Below are positions 49,588-62,448 of a DNA stretch of 64,000 nt, in pieces. Origin of the DNA: Apiotrichum sp. Y4204 (taxonomy: Eukaryota > Basidiomycota > Tremellomycetes > Trichosporonales > Trichosporonaceae); assembly GCA_025531455.1 (NCBI GenBank), contig JAMYHL010000002.1, forward strand, positions 1,302,001 through 1,366,000, in the 5' to 3' direction. The notes beneath the pieces are model-generated. The model was not told the origin of the DNA, searched no databases, and saw only the letters and a program-made list of their open reading frames with translations. Position numbers and translations under genes: made by a program. Every line of letters starts with the position of its first letter. Positions within the stretch are counted from its first letter, which is position 1.

Positions 49588-52010
49588 GAGGACGAGTGGT
49601 GGGTGGGCAAGGAATATTTTGCGTGCAAGGACAGCTGTGCAGCGGCGGCGGCGGCGACAGAGGGATGATCCCAGACGACGAGGATTATGATGGTAGTGGT
49701 GGTGATGGCGACGATTACTTACAGCCCAGCCAGCAGCAGCAGCAGCCTGGGCAGTACACCGAGGGGGAAGGGCCGAAGGAGAGCGGCGGGAAGGGGGGGG
49801 GAGGAGTGGGGAGAGGGCGCGCGGGGGCAAGTGTTGAGCGGAGGAGAAGCCCGGCGAAGCAAGGGGAAAGAGGCAAGGCGGGGGAGGGGAGGGACTACGC
49901 CGTCGTCCTGGGGGTGGGAAAAAGCCAGGACTGCAGGAGGAGCAGGCGAGGTCTGTGTGTGTGTGTTTTGCTCGCTTCTTGCTTACCCAACAGAAAAAAC
50001 AGTCGTGCAGTGTCTGTAGATCCGCTGGCTGGCTGACTGGCTGCCTGGCTGCCTGGCTGGGGTGCGTGGGAGCCAAGGCCAAAAGGCTGCAAGCTGAGAC
50101 TGGCCCCGATTGGGTGTTTATGGTTGGGTTGTGCTGCAATGTTTGTAATTCCAGCCAAAAATCGCACTTGATGACAGATTAACCGGGAGGATTAGATAAG
50201 AGCGCGCGTTTTTTATCATCAGCGCATCCGCTCAATCCGCATGCAACCAAGGAATCCAGAATTGACCAGAGCGGCGAGAGCGCAAGAGCGGAAGTATTTG
50301 AAAATTCGGCTGGCGGCCTGGTGGCCTGGCAATCGTGGCAGGCCCGCGCGTGCCAGCAACCGGCAATTCTGCGCGTTCCACGGATCAAAGCGACTGGGGA
50401 GCAGGCGAGAAGCAGATGCACGACGTCACCAAAAGTGGAGATGCGCAGGTGGAAGAGTTGTCTGCGTGCAGTCCCCGGTGGCGAGTGTGGCAAGTGTGGC
50501 AAGTGGCAACGGCTAGGCGTTAAACGATGGGCGAGCGAGGATGATAGCGACGAGCAATGTGGTGGTGAAGTGAGCAATGCAGAAGCGTTATCAGATCACA
50601 CTCAGTAGGCATCAACGGCGGCGTTACTGAGCCAAAGGTCTCCTCCGTCTCTGGCCGGCAGCTGCCGGCCCTGGTCGCCCCAAGTTACCACCAGGGGGGA
50701 ACGAAAACGAGTGAAAACCGACGAGAGGGAGGGGGGAGGGGGGGTCTCGCGGTCTCGAGGGGAATGTGCGTGGGTGTGGACTTGCAGTGGGCCAGCAAGG
50801 CCAGCAAGGCCAGCGAAATGCAGCAAATCTGGAACCATCACCCCTCTCGGGGCCCTCTCAATCAATTCTGTGTCTTGTCTCATCCCTCCTCGGGCTCATC
50901 GAGTGCGTCCTATCCCACAGGGAGCGGAGCGTTGGCCTTGTCTATCCATCCATATCCGTATCCTGCATCCTGCATTCTGCTTCGTACTTTCTGCATTCTG
51001 CATCCCGTCTGCGCCGTTCCGTCGCCATTTCGACCCGTTTCGGTCGCTGTCTCGGGTGCGATCTGGGGTTCATTCATGCAGCGAGAACAGGAGCGGGAGT
51101 ATGTACTCGCAGTGACTGTACGAGTTCGGAGGATTGTAGTACTTGTTGTAGTACGAGGGTGCATGCGACCTGCAGTACTGCATGTGTCCGATCTGGCCCC
51201 CATGCCAACTGTCCAGTAGTGTGATCGCGACCCGTGTCGCGCTTCGAGTCGCTCTGCGTGCAATTGTCCACGTAACTCTCCGCGTCGTGACCCAGAGACA
51301 ACAGATTCCACGATACCACAATACACACAGCGCACGCACAACAACACCGCCGACGCGCACTCGCGCCGCGTCCATCCATATGGCACCCCTTCTTCTCTCC
51401 GAGGTCCTGAATTCAATCGAGTTCATCTAGTTCCGGTCTTGGAACTGCTCCAACAGATTCCGCATTCAGCCATCTCTGCGTTACCAATCACAGCTGCACT
51501 GGCCCGTGGCGCGTCTCTTTGGGGCTGTTCGGCGCGTTCAGCGTCGTGTTTCATTCGTGGGTGCTTGGGAGCGCGCGCAGCAAGGTTGGGTTAGCTGCTG
51601 GCTGTATGGGGATGCGCGGATCACAGAGCTAGTGCGCTAGCGCGTCTAATGTGGCAGATCATTAATCGTGGATCGTGATTCTGACTGTGGAATCTTGAGA
51701 TCAGGTGCAAATCATTTTCATGTTCGGATTCTGGTGCTGTTTGGACCCGATCTCGCGCGGTCCGTGCTCTGATCGACGCGGATCGTTGTTTCCGATCTAT
51801 GAATCAACGCCTCCCTTGACCCCTTTCCCCATCTGCCACAGGTAAAGAGCGCGATAGAAATCTGCCTGTCCACTGTGGCATCATGTCATGAGATACATCA
51901 CTGTAATCATCTACACATCTAGCACCTCCGCTCAGATCACAGCACTGCGCTCCTGCTCCTCCCTCCATCCCCTCCCTGCTGCGCATACTGTCGTACCATT
52001 CGTTACTTCG
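49588..52010. other. 2.4-kb upstream region of the LAMMER kinase gene
   Basis: Contains the kinase leader and promoter, probably with a leader intron (donor 49722, GTAAGT; acceptor 49635; minus strand), and the kinesin 3' flank. The rest, about 50170-52010, has no frame I can support on either strand. Degenerate short repeats occur near 50024-50060 and 50965-51010 (TGCATCC/TGCATTC units). Confidence 0.5.
50024..50060. repeat. Degenerate CTGGCTG tandem repeat
   Basis: Imperfect copies of CTGGCTG/CTGCCTG lie in tandem upstream of the LAMMER kinase. Confidence 0.7.
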
Positions 52011-55000
52011 TTAGCTCTTCTTCTGCCGGCTGATGACCGTGATCCACTCCTCGAGATCACGGGCCGACGACGCTTGGATAATGTACGAGTTGGTCGGCGT
52101 GAACACCGTGAATGCAAAACGTCGCTGTGCGAGTTAGATTTGCTTTTGCGTTCAGCTACACCCACCCCAAGCAGTTGCTCAACCTCGGCGTTGGCGACGA
52201 CGCTCGCCTGGCTGACGTTTATGACCTGCGATGGTGTCCGCGAACTGGCGTCCGTGTGGAGATGCAGGTATGGACTGTGGCGTTAGATGTGTCGACGTCA
52301 CAGTACGCCCACTCACGGGCGTAAGACAGCTTGGAACTCCTCCCATCGGTTGCAGCGCGAGTCTTTGAGCAACGTGAGGGGGCCACGCTTGATGATTGCC
52401 TCGCTGTCGTCAGTGGGGATCGCTTGAAAAACGCACGTGGAATTGACAAGCGTGACCGTCGGAACGAGTCTCGGTGCGAGGTCGGGCACCAGGCGCTGCA
52501 GGCGCTGGGAGACCTCCTGCTCGGCATCCGTCTCCTTCTCGACGTCAAACTGAGGTCAGCTTCGCAGTCACAAGGCAGGCAGCGTGTCAGTGGTACATAC
52601 CTGTACGCGGGTCTCCATCTGTCGAATCCAGAGCTTGGTGCACTTGTCCACCAGCTCCTTCTTCCCCGCCTCATCGCTGCTTGTGGACTGTACGTCACCC
52701 GCATGCTCAAGTACGACTTTGGTCGTCTGCACATCTGATAGGGCGTTGCGCACACGCGTAAGCGTGCCATAGTCGCGGACGAGCGCAATGCTGCGGGGGC
52801 GCCATCCGTTGAGCAGGTTCTCACCCGCCACCGGTTTCCTCGCCGTATCAAGGCGCCACAACTCGCGCGCTGTGCGCGCAAGCGGCGGTGTTAGCTCCAT
52901 AGAATATAGTGCGACTAGGTTGGTGATCGGTTTTGAGCGCCAGAAACGGTTGAGGCCGAGCGAGCTGCGGCGCGCGTCGCGCCCGATAATCCGCATCTTG
53001 ACGTCGAGGGTCAGGACAGCGGGCTCATCAACGCCCTCGATCTCCACCATGAATTTAAGCTGCACCATGACGTACTCGTCCTGCGGAGTGCGGCGGTCGA
53101 TATGTGTGCTGTGATGCGCGGCCGTGTCCCACGAGCCTCGCGCGACGAGCTTGGATGTCCCATCGGGGAAGTAGTCGACGACGGAATTGAGCTGCAGGTT
53201 GACTGTCGCTGCCGAAACGGCGAACGGCTCGCCCCACTCCTTCATCACTCGCACATCACCTGCCGAAGCATGCAAGATGCGTGTCCACCGTAGCGACTGA
53301 CCTGAGGAGTGTTTGAGTGTCAGGCACAGTTGTCGCTGTACACCGAGATGTAACTGCACAATGTCCTCCTCCACCTCCGCTGGCGCGTATTCGCCATCAG
53401 AGCCCATCTCCAAGACCTCCACGGAAGCAAGCAGGTCGTGGTGTTCGGACGTGACAAACTCGCTCTCCGCTCGGCGCATAACCGGACGTTCCGGGTTGCC
53501 AGACGCTTCGGGAGCACCCTCCTTTGAGAGGTCAAACCGCTCCAGACGTTCGAGGTAAGCCTTGCGCACCCGTGCAAAGAACTCGATGGTCGCGTAACCG
53601 TTGGCGAGATGCGACACCATATCGGAGGTTACGAGCACTGAGAGCGAACGACGCAGCGTAAGGTGCGACACCGACGCCTTGTCGAGATTTACAGGAAGCG
53701 AGGCAAAGGTGTCTTCAGAAGCGATCGCCGGTCCGACAAGAGATGACAGTCGTGCCTGGGCATGAATTTCGGTAAAGTCGGCGCCCGTGAGGCCCTTGAC
53801 GCTGTCGACGGTGATCGTGAACGCGAACTTGTGTCCAAATGGTGCCGACTGCACGACCGGCCCGCCTATCGTTGCCGAGTCCGGTGTTGCGACACCCGAG
53901 CGGACAACACCTGTACACTTAAAGTCGACGCGGCAGCTCCCGATCGCCTCCATAGTGTATGCGCAAAAGATCGGAACTGTCACTGTGTAACTCATCTGGC
54001 TGGCAAGCAGCCTTAGTGGCACCTGTGCGGCCCCAATGAAGCTGAAGCTCGGGGTTGGGCTGTCGCCAAACGGAGTGTGCACGCTCAGGTGCATGCTGTA
54101 TCCTGGCTTGTCCTTTACTGCGACCACCTGCCGCATTCGCGCTAGTTGCTGTTGAAACCTGTGAAGATTCCAGGTATAGACCGCTGGTTGCGTCAGGGCT
54201 TGTCCTGGAGCGAGCTCACATGTCGATTCATGGTCAATGACCTTGACCATCACCTGCGGGCCGTCCACGGCAGCAGACGTGTCAGAAACGTCCTCAAACT
54301 CGATAATCCCTCCGAGATCATCTAGTGCGGACATTGGGTTCACGATCGGACCTTGTGCAATGGTAAAGTTGTAGGTCATGTTACGGCCCATCTGTTTCCT
54401 GTGAATGTTAGTATCAAATCCACCACGCAAGCCCGTCGCGGCTTACGCGATAATGTTCGCTTCGCGGACGTCGCCCGCCGTTGTGAGTAGTTGTTCGGCC
54501 ATTGCAAAGTTACGCAGGCGTTTCCACTTGTCTGCGGCCTTCCGAGCAAGCACAATTTCGCGCGGCGTCCACGTAATGTCAGGGGTAGGCATGCCCCCTA
54601 CGCGGGCCACTGCTGCTTGAGAACGCATACGCTTGACCTCCTGTGCAAGCGTCTTGAGCTGTTTGGTTAAGGCTTGCTGCTCGAGCGCTACGTCGTCAGC
54701 AAGCGAGAACCGCACACTCGACACAGCCTCGCTGCGTGAGTTGCTGCTGTCCGCTGGATCCGAAGGACCCTCGGTCCGTGTGTCGCTCGTGTCTGTGTCG
54801 TGAACCAATGCCGGTGTGCCGATGCTGGTCATGCCATCACCCCAGGGATTCGATGTAGGGTCGGCTATCGACTCGCCAGCTATAGACGCAGTGAGCGCTC
54901 GTGACTCAAACTCCGACAGCATGTCGAGGCGCGAGTCTGGACGTCCACGGAGCGTGCGGACTTTGACCTGAACAGCGTGAGCCCTGCCTTGAGCCAGTTG

Positions 55001-58000
55001 ACTCACAATGTCATCAAACAACTTATCGAGGTCCTGGTCACCAAGACACTCAATATCCGCCACCTCACGTCGCGCCGCCGTCCAGTCCATCAACTCGCCG
55101 ACGGCAGGAGAGTCGGACCGTGATGGGCTGTCGCTGTGGATGCCGCTACCGTTCACATTCCACATCCCCGACATACGGGTGCGATGCGCACGTACACCAG
55201 CGGGATCCTGTCGTGGTTAGCGATAAGACAACGTCCTAACTAACGTTATAGCGGAACACGTGCACGTCGCCGAGAATAACTCTAAACCCGTGCAGGAGTT
55301 TGACAGGAGAACTAGGCTGCACCCGCTTGCCGTTGACAAAGGTTCGGGCCTCCTCGGATTTCACCTCGAGGGTGACTTCGCCGTCGGTGTTGATAAACGA
55401 GCAGTGCTCATCGCAAATATGGGTGCCAGAAAGCTTGATCTGCGCTTTGCCGCCATCGACACTGCCAGCCATAGTGCTTCCCGGTTTGAGCTGGTACACG
55501 AGACACTCAGACATGAGCGGATCCTCATTGAGGTTGACCAAGGAAGGGTGCTTTTGGGGCGCGTGTACGCCAACCATGTCTTTGTCAACTGAAATACCCA
55601 ACTCCTCGAGGGCCTTTTCTCTCTCCACGTGAATCTTGCGTGTCTCCTCCATCTTCTCCTCAATCGAGCGGTTGAAATCAGCCATGAGCTTCTCGCGCTG
55701 CTCAAGCTGGTCTTCAAGAACGGCTTTGCTGACGGTCTTGACCTCGCCCTCCTTGGTGCGATATGTAACCATTTGCTTCTCCGGGGGGATGCTGGGGTCG
55801 AACACTGATTCGCCGTTGCTTCCTCCCTGGCTGACACGGTTGCGGAGCACTGATGGTCAGACTGGGACTGGGGACATTGTGAAGCAAAACTCACGCTCCA
55901 ACTCCTCCTTGAGCTCCCTGATGGTCAGCGCATGTTCAACGTATGGAAGTATAGTACCCACCGAATGAGCTTGGCGTTGGGGTCCTCGTTGACAACAGCA
56001 TTCGTCTTGATACGCTTGGCGGCATCGGCATAGCGAAGGGTACTGGTGGGTTAAACATGATCGTGAATAACACCTACCTGAGAGTTTCGTCGTCTTTGCG
56101 AGTGGTCAGTACACGTCTCATTTCAGCATTCCCTTACAGTCTGCTGGCCTTTAAGTGAGCTTGGGTATCATGGACTAACTTACGAGATCGCAGCAATCAT
56201 GGCCGTCTTGGAATTGCCACCGAGACTCTCCTTGAGCAGCCATGTGAGGACCGAGTCACGGTACGGCACGAATTCCTCCTTCTTTCGCTTGCCCTTGGCC
56301 TCACTGGCCTGCGCGAGCGCAGCGATAACTTTACCAAGTGTCGTGAGGGACTTGTTGATGTTCGCGCCCTCCTTGAGACGGGTTCCCTGCGGGTTAGCAT
56401 AACGGACGATAACAGCCATCTGGCTCCTTGCAGATACGCGATACACACAGTAGCACCTGTGGACGCTTGACGTTCACTACCTGCCAAGTCCACAAGCGAG
56501 ATCTTGGAAACCTTCTCGCCGGTCATCTTGGTTGCGGGGTCAAGGCGTTTCTGCGTGAGAATAAGGGTAAAGACCGCGTGCGAGCGGGACGATGTCTCGT
56601 TCATGTTCGTGGACGCGACTGTTCTCGCCTGCGCACGTTAGTCCCGAGTGCGTTGTCGATACTCACCTTGTTGCCCTCGTCCATCAGGGTCATCATCTGG
56701 GAATAGTTCTCCACAACAAGCTTGGACAGGTCCTCGACATACGGGCCCAGCGAAGGGTGCTCGCGGACCTTGAGATTGCCCTTGTTCTTCGGATTAAGCA
56801 AATCGCGTACTCTGAGGATGAGCTAAGTGTGCCATCACGCGTAAACGGGCGAGCACCCACTTCTCATTATAAATTTCAATATAGGAGACCTCGACGGAGT
56901 AAGAAATGTTTGGGTTTTTATTTTCCTCAACGCGACGGAAAAGCTCCGAGGTAGTGAGCGGGATGATACCTTTGTCGGCGCCATCTGTGGTGTGAGTGGA
57001 TGCGTGTGGCGGCTCGACGGCTCCGGAGGACTGGTGGGCTCTGGACTGAGGGCCCTCATCATGTGGCTCCCATGGCGTGACATCCGTTCGGGCTCATTAT
57101 CCGCGCTGAGTCCCAGCCGCCAAGTGAGATGTCCGGGCGTAGGAGCCCAAAGGTCCAGGACTCGTCCGGCCACCAGTCTCCGCCGAACCAGCAAGGGGGT
57201 GCACGTACATCCCATCATTGAATCTGCCCGTCAGCGGCTGCATCTGCACTTCTCGCTGCCAGAAACTTACAACTCTTTCCACTGGAGAGGGCGGTGTCAG
57301 TATCTCGGGAAGCAATCTCACAGCCACATGCGGACAAGGCACTGAATGCAAAGGCTTTGTCTGATCCCTCGCCCGTAGACCCACCCCGTAATGGTCGATC
57401 ATGACGGTCGTAGTGATCAAACAAAACAAGCTCGCAGGTCACAGATCGCGCACAGCGCACACACGCTCTCGCAATCCGCTCACAAACATCTGGGCGAGCC
57501 AGTGCAAGAAGGTGCCGCGCCGCACAACCGCCAAATCTCACCTGCCGGTTTGTCCATCTGTGCCATGTCAGCCTTCCTCTCTGTGTCCGTTTGCGTTCTA
57601 ACGTGACATGACGCATGCGATGCTGTTGTCGCAGTCACACAGTGGCGCAGCAGGGCTCCTCCACGCAGTGACGCTCACACGTCGGGATACGCACAAGCAA
57701 AGATACAAGTGTTGAAGCCCTCGAACGAGTGGTCGAGAAGGTCGACACCGAGGTCCTCGTACAGAGTCTTTTGGCTCGCATAGCTGGGATCGTTGCGGTC
57801 GCCTGCGGACCAGTATGACTTGTCTGTGGCGTGAGCACCAACCGCGAATAGTGCGCCGTCGATATCGCTCAGTGCGGGAGGCAGGGCGCTATCTGAGCTG
57901 CTGTCCCCCACTTCCGTCTTCGCCCCCAGCCGCACTTACCAAACGAGAATACCTGGGGCTTCTTCTCGATCGCGCGCGAGTTGGCTGATTGTTCTGGGGG

Positions 58001-58428
58001 CTCGAGAATCGTTTGGTTGCCCTCCATACGGATGAGGCCCTTGGCCCCGCGCGCCAGCTCTGTATACTAGTTAGTCCAACTCTGCTGAGCATTTCATATG
58101 AAGCGTTTCACAGCTTGCACCGCGAACTGTGAGGTGATCTGTCTTTGCCCTTGACCGGCCGCTTCACAGTTGCATCGCCGCCGCCCGGCTGATGATACCC
58201 GCAACCGGAAAATAGCTGCCGCCACGTCTGCGATACGTACCACGCCCATTAAGAGGCCGACATCTGCCAGTCAGAGTGCATTCTCATCAAGAAGTAAGAA
58301 AGGAAATGTCTGGGTTGTGGTCGACAGTACGCGCGCCGGACGGCGGCGACCACTGATGAGGTGGACGTCCCGAGGTGGAGGTGGCAAAGGACTTACCGGA
58401 CCACGACCTTGATGTTGCCCCCGGACAT
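52011..58428 (-). CDS. Kinesin-3 (UNC-104/KIF1 type) with FHA and PH domains
   Basis: Plus-end-directed motor; fungal members carry early endosomes and vesicles. Start [18 protein letters not shown] at 58428. The motor is split by many introns: P-loop [23 protein letters not shown], switch [11 protein letters not shown], switch [10 protein letters not shown], and [14 protein letters not shown]. The neck region reads [16 protein letters not shown] short coiled coil is followed by an FHA domain (about 55250-55520; [24 protein letters not shown]). Then come long central exons with the kinesin-3 central domain ([20 protein letters not shown]) and [12 protein letters not shown]-terminal PH domain ([39 protein letters not shown]) ends in VISRQKKS at 52011. 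The estimated size is 1,500-1,600 aa. Early exons are very small: 32, 23, 16, 11 and 15 nt among larger ones. Confidence 0.95.
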
Positions 58429-59610
58429 TGTGGTGAGTGCCCGGGGTTATGTTGTTGGGGTGAAAAGGGATGGCAGTAGTGGTAGTGGTGAGTGATGATG
58501 ATGAGGAGATGGGAGAGATAGTGTATCGACAAGAGACTGACAAGGAAAGGACGAGGCAGAAGAAGCAAGAGGGGTTTCGTTCAGTCGACGTCTGCGCCCC
58601 GGCGCGCTGTCGCGCTCAAGACGCGGGGTGCACGGCCCTCCACCGACCGACCCACCCAAAACAAAGGCGCCATGCGCCACCCGCAACACCCAGACACGAC
58701 CCCCCGGACTCAGACCCTCGAACCCTTCGCTCTCATCAGTGGCCAATATGCAGACACATCAAATGCATACCATATCCAACAACAGTTTACCATCAGATTG
58801 TGCCGAAACCGGATTGATAGGAGCAGAGCCGGTAGAGCTCGGCGATCTCGTCGCGGATGGCGGGAAGCGCAGCCTGCGCGCCTACACATCCTTCACACCG
58901 GTGGCATGTTTCCTCGATCCTCGACTGTGCGCCATTCCGGCCATTCCGTACACGATATCAGGGCAGATGGACCTTCCTGAGGGTCCCTCTCGAACGGGGC
59001 GGTAAAAACGGGACTTGTCCGTATCAGAAAAGAGGTGAGAGATCAGAGACCAGAGAGCAAGCGGGAGAGGCAGAGAGATCAGAGATTAGAGACGGAGGCT
59101 ACAGCCGCAGACGCACGCCCGAGCTGTTATTGTTCCTCCTCGCTGTACCCATAGCTGTTTTGATTTTGCACTATGCCACGCCCATCCTCTAGTTCTGTGT
59201 GCAGCATGCAGACAGTTCGGGTCTATCACTAACTCTGGAATGACCACTGCATGATGCTTAGATGCGCTCAGTGCTATCAGTCCCGAGCTAAACGGTGTGC
59301 CGTGCGGCACTGATCGTCATTAACACCACCATTGATGACTTAGTACGCGGATGCTCAAGCCATCGCCAATGCACGCTCATGCTCATCTCTGCTTCCTGCG
59401 CTGCTTCTGCTGAGCACTGGCTTCCGCCCATGGGCACGGACACAACATCTGCACACAAAACCAACCGGACCGCAAAGTAGAACTTCATCGCGCAACTCTG
59501 CGTGTTGCAATATCGCGCAGGACATCCTGCAACCTAATTTCACGTCTGACTATGCTCGCATATGACTCATTCGTAACACACCGGGGCGTGTGTTGAGCGT
59601 TGAAAAGATA
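58429..59610. other. Spacer between kinesin-3 and OM14-like gene
   Basis: 1.2 kb holding the kinesin promoter/leader and the 3' flank of the next minus-strand gene. No supported gene. GA-rich direct repeats (AGAGATCAGAGA) occur at about 59035-59095. Confidence 0.5.
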
Positions 59611-60923
59611 TTACTTCTTGTCAAGAACCTTCTCGTCGTACTCGGAAGCGAGAAGACTGATTGGTTAGCACGCATGAACGAAAAACAGATTAGCCACTCT
59701 GCCGCAATGCGACAGTAGCCTAATACACAACGGCACTTACCCCTCGACACCGGACAGGGTAGCAAGACCAGCGACCACACCGGCAACAATCTTGCGGTCC
59801 CACGGCTGGTTCCAGTGCTTGTGAGCAAAGTAGCCGACAGTACCAAGAACGGCGAGGTTAACTAGATGTTTTAGTGACCAAGTTCGATAGCCTCAAAACC
59901 CCAAAGCGACTTACAGGCACCCGCGAGACCACCAGCAACCTGGGGGCGAAGGATGACCTCCTTAGCCTGCAGGTAGATGCGAGAACCCTCAGCCTTGGCG
60001 CGCTCGGCCTCGGCCTGTCCCTCGGGGGTCTGGAGGTACGAGTCGGCAAGGAAGCTGTGTGCGTCAGTCATGTTGTGACTATGGATTGCTGCACAGGGGG
60101 GTTCCCGCCGTTCTGGTATACTCACCCTTCGGCAGTGAAGAGGCCGAGGACACCGGCAATCGAGCCAGCAACCCAACGCTGGTCCCAAGGGCGGTCACGG
60201 TTCTCGTAGGCAAGGTAGCCGAGACCACCGAGAAGGCCGACGTTCACTATCAGGTGTTAATAACTTCAAATCTTGTTCGAGTTTTGAGGATCCCAGGTAC
60301 TAACCGACACCGAGGAGACCACCCATAGTGCTGGGGCGAAGGACGACATCCATGGTCCTGTTCCACGCAGCCTCAATGGCCGACTCAGCCTCGCCGAGCT
60401 CCCTCTGTACGACGTCAGCAGTTTATTTTCACTTGATTTATCTGCGTGCGACACGTACCTTGGCCCTGTCGCCCGCCGCCTTGCCGGCCTTCTTGGCCCT
60501 TCCGGCAGCGTCGTTCACGTCCTTCTTGATCTCGTGCTTCTCCTTGTCCCAGTCAATGGGGTCGACACCAGTGGTTCCTGCATGTTAGAGACTGTGAAAG
60601 TGTTAGTACAAATGGAGACCTCAACTCGTTTTCGATCAACCGTATGCCTTACTCACATTGTCCCGGGAAGGAAAGAAAAGGGTAGTCTGCATCGACAAAC
60701 GACGTTAACTCACCGGCAGGCACTGCGATTGGAGTCAGCCACTATTCACTTTAGAAGACGACGAGACAGTTTTGGCTGGCGTTGGAGCCGATTGCACGGG
60801 CCACATAATAGGGGTGGCAAACAACTCCACAGACCATATCATGGTAGATGCCTAGTCCAGCCCTCGTCGCCCAGTATCTGCAATAAACTCACTGTTGTCT
60901 TTGGCAACCTCAGCGTAGGACAT
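59611..60923 (-). CDS. Internally duplicated small membrane protein, OM14-like
   Basis: Eight exons (60923-60893, 60722-60714, 60577-60459, 60404-60305, 60246-60126, 60054-59915, 59861-59741, 59656-59611) sum to 687 nt, 228 aa. The start MSYAEVAKDN and overall plan resemble fungal mitochondrial outer-membrane OM14-like proteins, a tentative assignment from memory of the family. An amphipathic Lys/Asp/Ala-rich N terminus (HEIKKDVNDAAGRAKKAGKA) is followed by two similar modules of about 60 residues. Each has a VLRP motif, a Gly-rich hydrophobic segment (NVGLLGGLGYLAYENRDRPW; NLAVLGTVGYFAHKHWNQPW), a second hydrophobic segment (VAGSIAGVLGLF; VAGVVAGLATLS) and an acidic turn (AEGFLADSY; VEGLLASEY). 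Four membrane segments are likely. Exon 2 is only 9 nt. Confidence 0.75.
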
Positions 60924-62448
60924 TTGTGTGTAAGTGTAGATGAATTAGATGGAGTGAACCGAACAAGAGACGTAGTGAGATAAGGATGATAAAGTGGTGA
61001 TGGATGGGTGAAAGGAGGGAAGACGGGGATGTGAGTCTGTTTATACTCTTGTATATGAGGTGTTGCTCAATTGCTCTCGGCCGGCGCGTGTTTTATAACG
61101 GCGCTCCCGATTGTGCAGTACGGGGAAAAGTGCGCTACATGTTGCGCGGCTGGCGAACGGCCAACGGGCGGCGGCTCTACATCTCTGTGCAAGACAATGG
61201 GCTCAGATGGCCAGAATCGGCGGTTGCTACTGGCTGTGGCTAGACACCCACCCAGCACCTGCTGTTTGTCGATGACGACAGCATCCACTCTGGCCGCTCC
61301 CCGCAATTGCGTGCGCCTGAGGTGAGGGAGAAACTCATGCGGCTCACACAGTAGTCGCTCGTAGAAACTCACAGAGCCCAACTGCCCCCGCCTTCGCTCC
61401 TGGACCCCCTGTTTTCCCCCCGCTGCTCACTACTGCGCGAGGCAGCATGTTGTTGTAATGGGCCCTGGTCAGTGTGCCGCGGGCCGCGAGCGGTGGCCAC
61501 TGAGATGCTCTGGCCACACTCGGTCTTGTCGCAGCAAGCGAACAGAATTGGTGTGTGGGAAGAACCCGCGCACCCGCCCAGCTACCCAGCTTCACAAGCT
61601 GCGGGCTCGGCTCGGCTGCCCTGCCGTTGCAGCTCCGTCACTGTTTGTCCGACTAGACGACTGTGATGACAATGGCCCTTGCTGGCAGCATATGACGTCA
61701 ATCATTACGTACCTCTTTTTTTCTTCCACCCTGGTACCCTGGCGTTGTGAGGCATGAGCGCGTGAGGCGTCAACCTTCATCAAGGCCTGGTCCACACAGT
61801 TCGCCAGATCCACAGCCAATAATGTTCATCCTGCATCCAGGCATCAGGCCGGATCTCAGTGTCTCTCAATCCCAAGGGCCGGATATACGGAGCCACCAGA
61901 CCATCAAGGATGTGTGACCTGACATGTTTCAGTTATTTCGTGTACTTTACAGTAAGGTTTTATTTGGCTCGGCCCATGTTGATAAGGAGTCTGTACGTCT
62001 GTACTGTACTCACACGGACGCGTCAGCTGAGAGAACGCGTCCAGCTGCCCAGGTGGTGGCGATTGAAATTGCATCAACAGAAGTGGAGGAGGAGGTCGAG
62101 GAAGGATGGATGACTAGACTCACCCAACTCACTCTCTCCGTCTCATTTCCCATTGTTGTTTTCTTCTTTGCCTGTGTCTCGACATCGTCCACATCTCACT
62201 CCGGCAGTCACGCAATCTCTGTGTCCGCACGCTATCCATCTCTGCAGTTCATCGACCTACTATTCTTTTGTTCTGACAACGACAACAACAGCAGCAACAC
62301 AACAACGGCAGACGCAAAGATTGAGATGATACCCGCCGTCGCCCCAGTTGAATGATCGACGGATACTTCGACACCATAGCATCGTCCCTCCTTACTAGAC
62401 CCCTGCCAGCGGAGTCACCTCTGCCCCTCCCCAGGAAGGCGGCTGCCA
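60924..62448. promoter_or_regulatory. 1.5-kb divergent upstream region
   Basis: Separates divergent starts of the OM14-like gene and the right-edge gene. No frame in it has convincing protein. An upstream ATG at 62352 opens a 45-codon frame that ends at 62489, overlapping the next gene's start. Confidence 0.5.

Noticed and set aside
50910..51416. 168-codon minus-strand frame between kinase and kinesin
   Set aside because: Composition looks random (Cys/Arg/Thr-rich) and frames on the opposite strand are just as long; no supporting splice sites or motifs.
61924..62355. 143-codon plus-strand frame upstream of the right-edge gene
   Set aside because: Low-complexity leader-like translation (Ser/Thr runs, DNDNNSSNTTT) with no conserved features; ends just before the supported start.
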